Positions 60,189-64,000 of a stretch of DNA of 64,000 bases are shown one piece after another. This DNA comes from Didymella arachidicola. Lineage: Eukaryota; Ascomycota; Dothideomycetes; Pleosporales; Didymellaceae. Position numbers and translations under genes: made by a program. The DNA lies in contig CM049996.1 in assembly GCA_016630955.3 (NCBI GenBank), forward strand, positions 62,001 to 126,000. The letters run 5' to 3'. A model generated the notes under the pieces. That model was not told where the DNA came from and ran no database searches. It saw only the letters and a program-made list of their open reading frames with translations. The first letter of the stretch is position 1; every line of letters begins with the position of its first letter.

Positions 60189-61847
60189 ATGGAGTCTCAA
60201 TCTGCCCTGAACACAAGCAAGGTGCCGTCTATCGTGTCTTTGGCCGGCGTAGCATGGCTCATTGGACTCTGGATTACATATCGAATCGCCATTGCTTTTT
60301 ACAATATATCGCCGTTCCACCCACTCTCCCGGTTCCCTGGACCCAAGATCGCCGCAGCATCTTATCTGTATGAAGCATACTACGACTGGTGGCTTCTTGG
60401 CCGCTACGGCAAAGTCATTGCTCGTATGCACGAGCAGTATGGGCCTATCGTCAGAATCAACCCGGATGAGCTTCACTGCTCTGACCCCGCTTTCACCGAT
60501 GAGATCTACGCCGGCCCTGGACGGGTTCGTGACAAATGGCAGCATCAGCTCAACACAGGCGGTGCTGGACCTGTCTCGGTGACTGGATTCAGCACAGTCT
60601 CGCACGACCTGCACCGTGCACGCAAAGCTCCTCTATCCAAATTCTTCTCCCGGCAGCAGATGCTGAAGCTTGAAGGAGAAGTCCATGATTTCGCTCAGCA
60701 GACCGCGAACAAGATGTTGACCTTTGCTGGAAAGGGGGCATTTGATGTTAAGGAGGCTTTCAACTGTTTCACCGCAGATGTCATCTCTCAGTATGCGTTC
60801 GGCGAGCCAATGGGCTTCATTGCTCAAGAGGGCTGGGAGCCGAACTTCGCAACCTGGGTCAAGTCATTCTTCAAGAGTGCATACATGATGAGGCACAACG
60901 CACTCGGCAGGAAGATGGCCCAGGTCATGCCACTGATGGCGGACTACCTCGGTGAAGACATCAAGTCGGTCATGAGGCAGATGAACGTTGTCATCCCCGG
61001 CTACATCCAGCAGGCAGTCAGGAATCCCGAGAACGGGCGTGTATTCGCCGACCTTGTAGAGTCGAAGGCCCGCCCAGAGAACGAGACCATGGAAGAGACC
61101 ATGTTCCGTTTGAACGGCGAGGGCTTTAACTTCCTTCTTGCTGGCACTGAGACAACTGCTGTATGTCATTCCTTACTTGAACCTCTGATCAATACTGACT
61201 CTCATAGGCCGTCCTTACCGTCTTCACATACTGGGTACTAGCCAAGCCAGAAGTCTATGCGCGTCTAATGCAGGATCTCCAGGGTCTCAATGGCCAGAAC
61301 ATGAAGTGGGTCGAGCTTGAAAAGCGCCCCTACTTCTGGGCTATTCTCCAGGAGTGTCTACGAATGATGCCTGGTGTTTCTCACAGGTCTGCACGTGCTG
61401 CCCCCCAGGAGGAGCTTGTCTATAAGAGTCAGGATGGCAAGAGTGAATTTGTAATTCCGAGGAACACGCCCATTGGCATGACCTCTATGATCAACCACTG
61501 GAACAAGGACCTCTTCCCCGACCCTGATGAGTTTATGCCGGAAAGGTGGCTCATCAATGGGCAGCCGAATTACCAGCTGGCAAAGAAGCTCATTGCTTTC
61601 GGAAAGGGTAGCCGCTCGTGCATTGGCGAGAAGTGAGTAGCCCCTCTTGGCTGACTTGACCTTGTACTGACACTGTGGAAGCCTCGCATACTGTGAACTG
61701 TACGTCATGGCAGCTCTTATGGCATTCAACATCGTCCCAAGATCGAAGCTGGTAGACACAACCGTGGACGACATCTCATACGATCATGATCTTATCGTTC
61801 TACAGACAAAGAAAGGCTCCATTTCTGTTCGTATTGCTATCGAGTAG
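60189..61847 (+). CDS. cytochrome P450 monooxygenase (microsomal)
   Basis: Three exons, join(60189..61160, 61208..61632, 61682..61847), 520 aa. The N-terminal anchor (SIVSLAGVAWLIGLWITYRI) is followed by the Pro-rich hinge FPGPKIAAAS. The I-helix oxygen motif is AGTETTA, split by intron 1; the ExxR motif is ECLR; the PERF-like motif is PERWL; the haem-binding loop is FGKGSRSCIGEN with the ligand Cys near residue 462, just before intron 2. All canonical residues are present. It is similar in style to CYP58/60/65-type fungal P450s (for instance trichodiene oxygenase-like), but the substrate is unknown and no backbone-synthase gene lies nearby in the window. An upstream in-frame Met exists at 60153. 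Confidence 0.92.
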
Positions 61848-63212
61848 TATAGGGTCACTCGAAATTGACCAAGACAATGACTTGCACTTTACGTTGCCAA
61901 AACTGAATGACGAAAGGTCTCTGCTCTGTATTTTTGGATTTTGATACAGGGCAGTGCTTGCATGAGTGTTAGGCATACTCCGCTGATTGAGTCTGCTACC
62001 TAGTCGGCTCTGCAACGTTCAACAAGATCGATTATGCTTTTGCGGTCTCAGGTCACGTGGCCTGCTGGTATTGTTCGACTTTCATCCTGTTCAGTCCAAT
62101 GCTCACAGACGCGACGTAACGCGACGTAACGCGCGAAAAAACATAACTGCCGGAATCTCATACTTCCATCGAAAGAAGGTACGTTGCAGACACACTGCGC
62201 TCTGGGGTTGTGGTGTACGGCAACCTTGCGCCGGGCTGGAGCAACCTCGGATTGGTCAGGCGTTCCATTGTCCACGTCGTCGACGGCCGCCCATCCCACC
62301 TCCCTCATCATCAAACACTCACGGAGTTTGGCCAGACCGCCTTCCACAGCCTTCGCACGCGGCAAGACGCGTTTTTTATTATGTCGGCGCGGGAATGGCC
62401 CGGCCGGCCGCTGTAGCGATGCTTTGGTTGGGCGCGTGCTGTGCTCTCGTTTGTGATGGACCTGGAACGCACCGCCACCTCCGCTCAGGCAGCCCAGCGA
62501 TTGTCACGCTCTCACGGCCAGAGAAGTGACGTCGATATACCTCAACATTTCGATCGGTGGACTGCCCTCAGGGTCGGATCGAACTCAAAAAAACAACTGG
62601 TCTCACAGTGTTCACCTCCATGTTTGTTTCTTGTTTCTACTACAGTCTCTCTATCTCTTCATTTCCTAGCCATTCTTCTTGTATTCTGTTCTACGATCCT
62701 CCTATCGCTGATGCATCCACTCGGGCTCGAATCGCGCAGCTATGACATCACACTTGAGCAGCAGAGCTTCGAACGTTCCAGAGCGAGCAGCTCGGCTCGT
62801 ACGTTTTCCGCAGGTATCTGCGTTAACCCCGTGAACGACCTCTCACAGTAAACCTAGCGTTTCGTTTCGGTGACTGCTTGAGGTGATTGGCTGAAGCTCT
62901 AGGAAGCTGTTCGAGAGAGCCTTTGGACCCTGTGAGCAACCCCGGCCCGTTACGCCAACGCGCGCCAGCATATTACGTCTCTGGTCCCCGACGCTCTTCC
63001 GCCAGCGTCATCTTCGTTGCTCGCTCCCCTTCGCCGTTGGTTGCTTGCCCAACACTGTGTACATTGCCTTCTTTGGCTACTTGCACCCCTACCACACTGG
63101 CAGCTGCAACTTTTGAAGGTCTTTACCGAACGCACTCGAGGCCAGCTACCTACATGTGCAGTCGATCACTCTCATCTTGTACCCGCACACAACCACCGCT
63201 TGCGAGGCCAAT
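61848..63212. other. intergenic, no gene seen
   Basis: 1.37 kb between two plus-strand genes. A short tandem GCGACGTAAC is repeated twice at about 62112-62131. Open frames at 61987-62851 show no family features. A pyrimidine-rich 5' region (about 62985-63180) precedes the last gene. Confidence 0.4.
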
Positions 63213-64000
63213 ATGGCACAGGGTACGAATCATAGCTACGTTTAAAGGTGTGGTGTTCTGACTGAATGTTCACGCAGCCACCCTCGAAAACCCCTTGAAT
63301 GAGAAGTCCACACCCTCAGTCGCCTTCATCCTCGGTCGCAACGGTGACCCCCTCACACTCGCCCTCCGTAGCGGCGAGGAGCTCAATGACGACGATCTGT
63401 TACAGCTTCACGGAGCTTCCTCGTCGACCTCGACGTCACCAGAATCTTCACCTACCGCTGTGTTCAGCTCCCGCGAGCCATCGACCGTGACCAAACCTAC
63501 TTCGCACGGCACGGGCTATCTGGCAAATGATTACAAAGACAAAGGCAAAACCCGGACTGAGTACGCTTCGTCTCTGTCTGCGACACACGGGTCAGATTCC
63601 GAGACGGAAGCTGAGCATGATGACACTCAGCGTACTGCTGTTCTTGGTGCTGGCGCATGGACATCTGATCAACACAGCCAGGAACATTGCTTCCGCAGAG
63701 CAGAGAATAGTAAGATCAGATTGTCAAAGCAGTTACCAGACCGCCGTAAGAAGGTTCCGTTAGTCATCCATCAGACGGCTGTTCGTAAAGTGCCCCACCG
63801 CCTTGATGGGGAACCCAAATTTGGCCCAGCAATTGAGCCCGCCAAAGCAGGTATGTCGATTCCTCAGACCACGCGCCTAGTTTTAGTCTTCTGATAAGAT
63901 CATTAGGCGTATACCCTCGCGAACACACTGCTCTGCAGCACTACATCTTGTTCGGACTCACCGTACTGTTGTTCTTGGCTGCCTTTTCAGCCGGGACGTT
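63213..64000 (+). CDS. membrane protein, 5' part only (runs off the window)
   Basis: Exons 63213..63222 (ATG GCA CAG G), 63278..63850 and 63907 onward, beyond 64000. The tiny first exon is inferred: its GTACGA donor joined to the GCAG acceptor gives MAQATLENPLNEKSTPS in frame. About 195 cytoplasmic residues are Ser/Thr-rich and charged (GRNGDPLTLALRSGEELNDD, SSTSTSPESSPTAVFSS, HGSDSETEAEHDDT). The third exon (GVYPREHTALQHYILFGLTV, then LLFLAAFSAGT) begins a transmembrane helix where the window ends. The family is not recognised from this part. Confidence 0.6.

Noticed and set aside
60189..61847. Secondary-metabolite gene cluster around the P450
   Set aside because: No synthase, terpene cyclase or cluster regulator occurs within the window; a P450 alone is not evidence.
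1..64000. CRISPR arrays, prokaryotic operons, ribosomal RNA genes
   Set aside because: The DNA is eukaryotic with spliceosomal introns; no regularly spaced repeats or rRNA sequence were seen.

Overview
This window is nuclear DNA of a filamentous ascomycete (Pezizomycotina; the gene content suits a Dothideomycete, which is inference). The evidence is many short introns of about 45-57 bp with GTRNGT donors and CTRAY-like branch points, densely packed genes on both strands, fungal-only families (Pth11/rhodopsin-like 7TM proteins, Par32-like protein, fungal-type P450), and Fot1/pogo-type DNA transposons with TA target sites. Most genes were rebuilt by joining open frames at splice sites that keep the frame and the family alignment; all splice sites are predictions.

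Layout. 0.3-4.8 kb: a SIT4-associated SAPS protein (-) and ESCRT-III Vps60 (+). 5.8-7.4 kb: a stop-riddled pogo transposase relic. 7.9-12.4 kb: a 7TM rhodopsin-like protein (-), an NDUFAF2-like complex I assembly factor with a GC-AG intron (-) and a calponin-family protein (+). 13.2-19.7 kb: Rei1 (-), the HECT ligase Hul4 (+) and a Par32-like protein (-). 21.0-26.6 kb is a transposon island: one intact 2.1 kb pogo element, a small MITE, a degenerate gene, and a second pogo element with one nonsense codon. 26.7-28.1 kb: an F-box-like protein. 29.4-37.4 kb: a 2,205-residue TPR/Mlp1 nucleoporin (-) divergent from TFIIE-beta (+). 37.6-43.8 kb: an MFS transporter, an Lsb1/Pin3-like SH3 protein, an SDR, a transposon deletion derivative and an Old Yellow Enzyme-like protein. 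44.3-49.6 kb: a cysteine-rich surface protein, its decayed tandem copy, and a vacuolar Ca2+/H+ exchanger. 52.2-64 kb: a membrane-anchored beta-propeller lectin-like protein, a small unrecognised two-exon gene, a small secreted protein, an MDP-1 phosphatase, a second rhodopsin-like 7TM protein, a cytochrome P450 and the start of a membrane protein that runs off the end.

Most genes are unrelated housekeeping functions (nuclear pore, transcription, ribosome maturation, ubiquitin, ESCRT, complex I, Ca2+ homeostasis) mixed with surface or secreted accessory genes; no biosynthetic cluster is evident. The most unusual structure is at 39331-39430: a 50-bp tandem repeat containing AGGT at the 3' end of the SH3 gene forms an exact 50-nt intron. 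Splicing it out or retaining it gives proteins of identical length (238 residues) that differ at only two residues. This looks like an intron created by tandem duplication, or a pair of alternative C-termini kept by selection.
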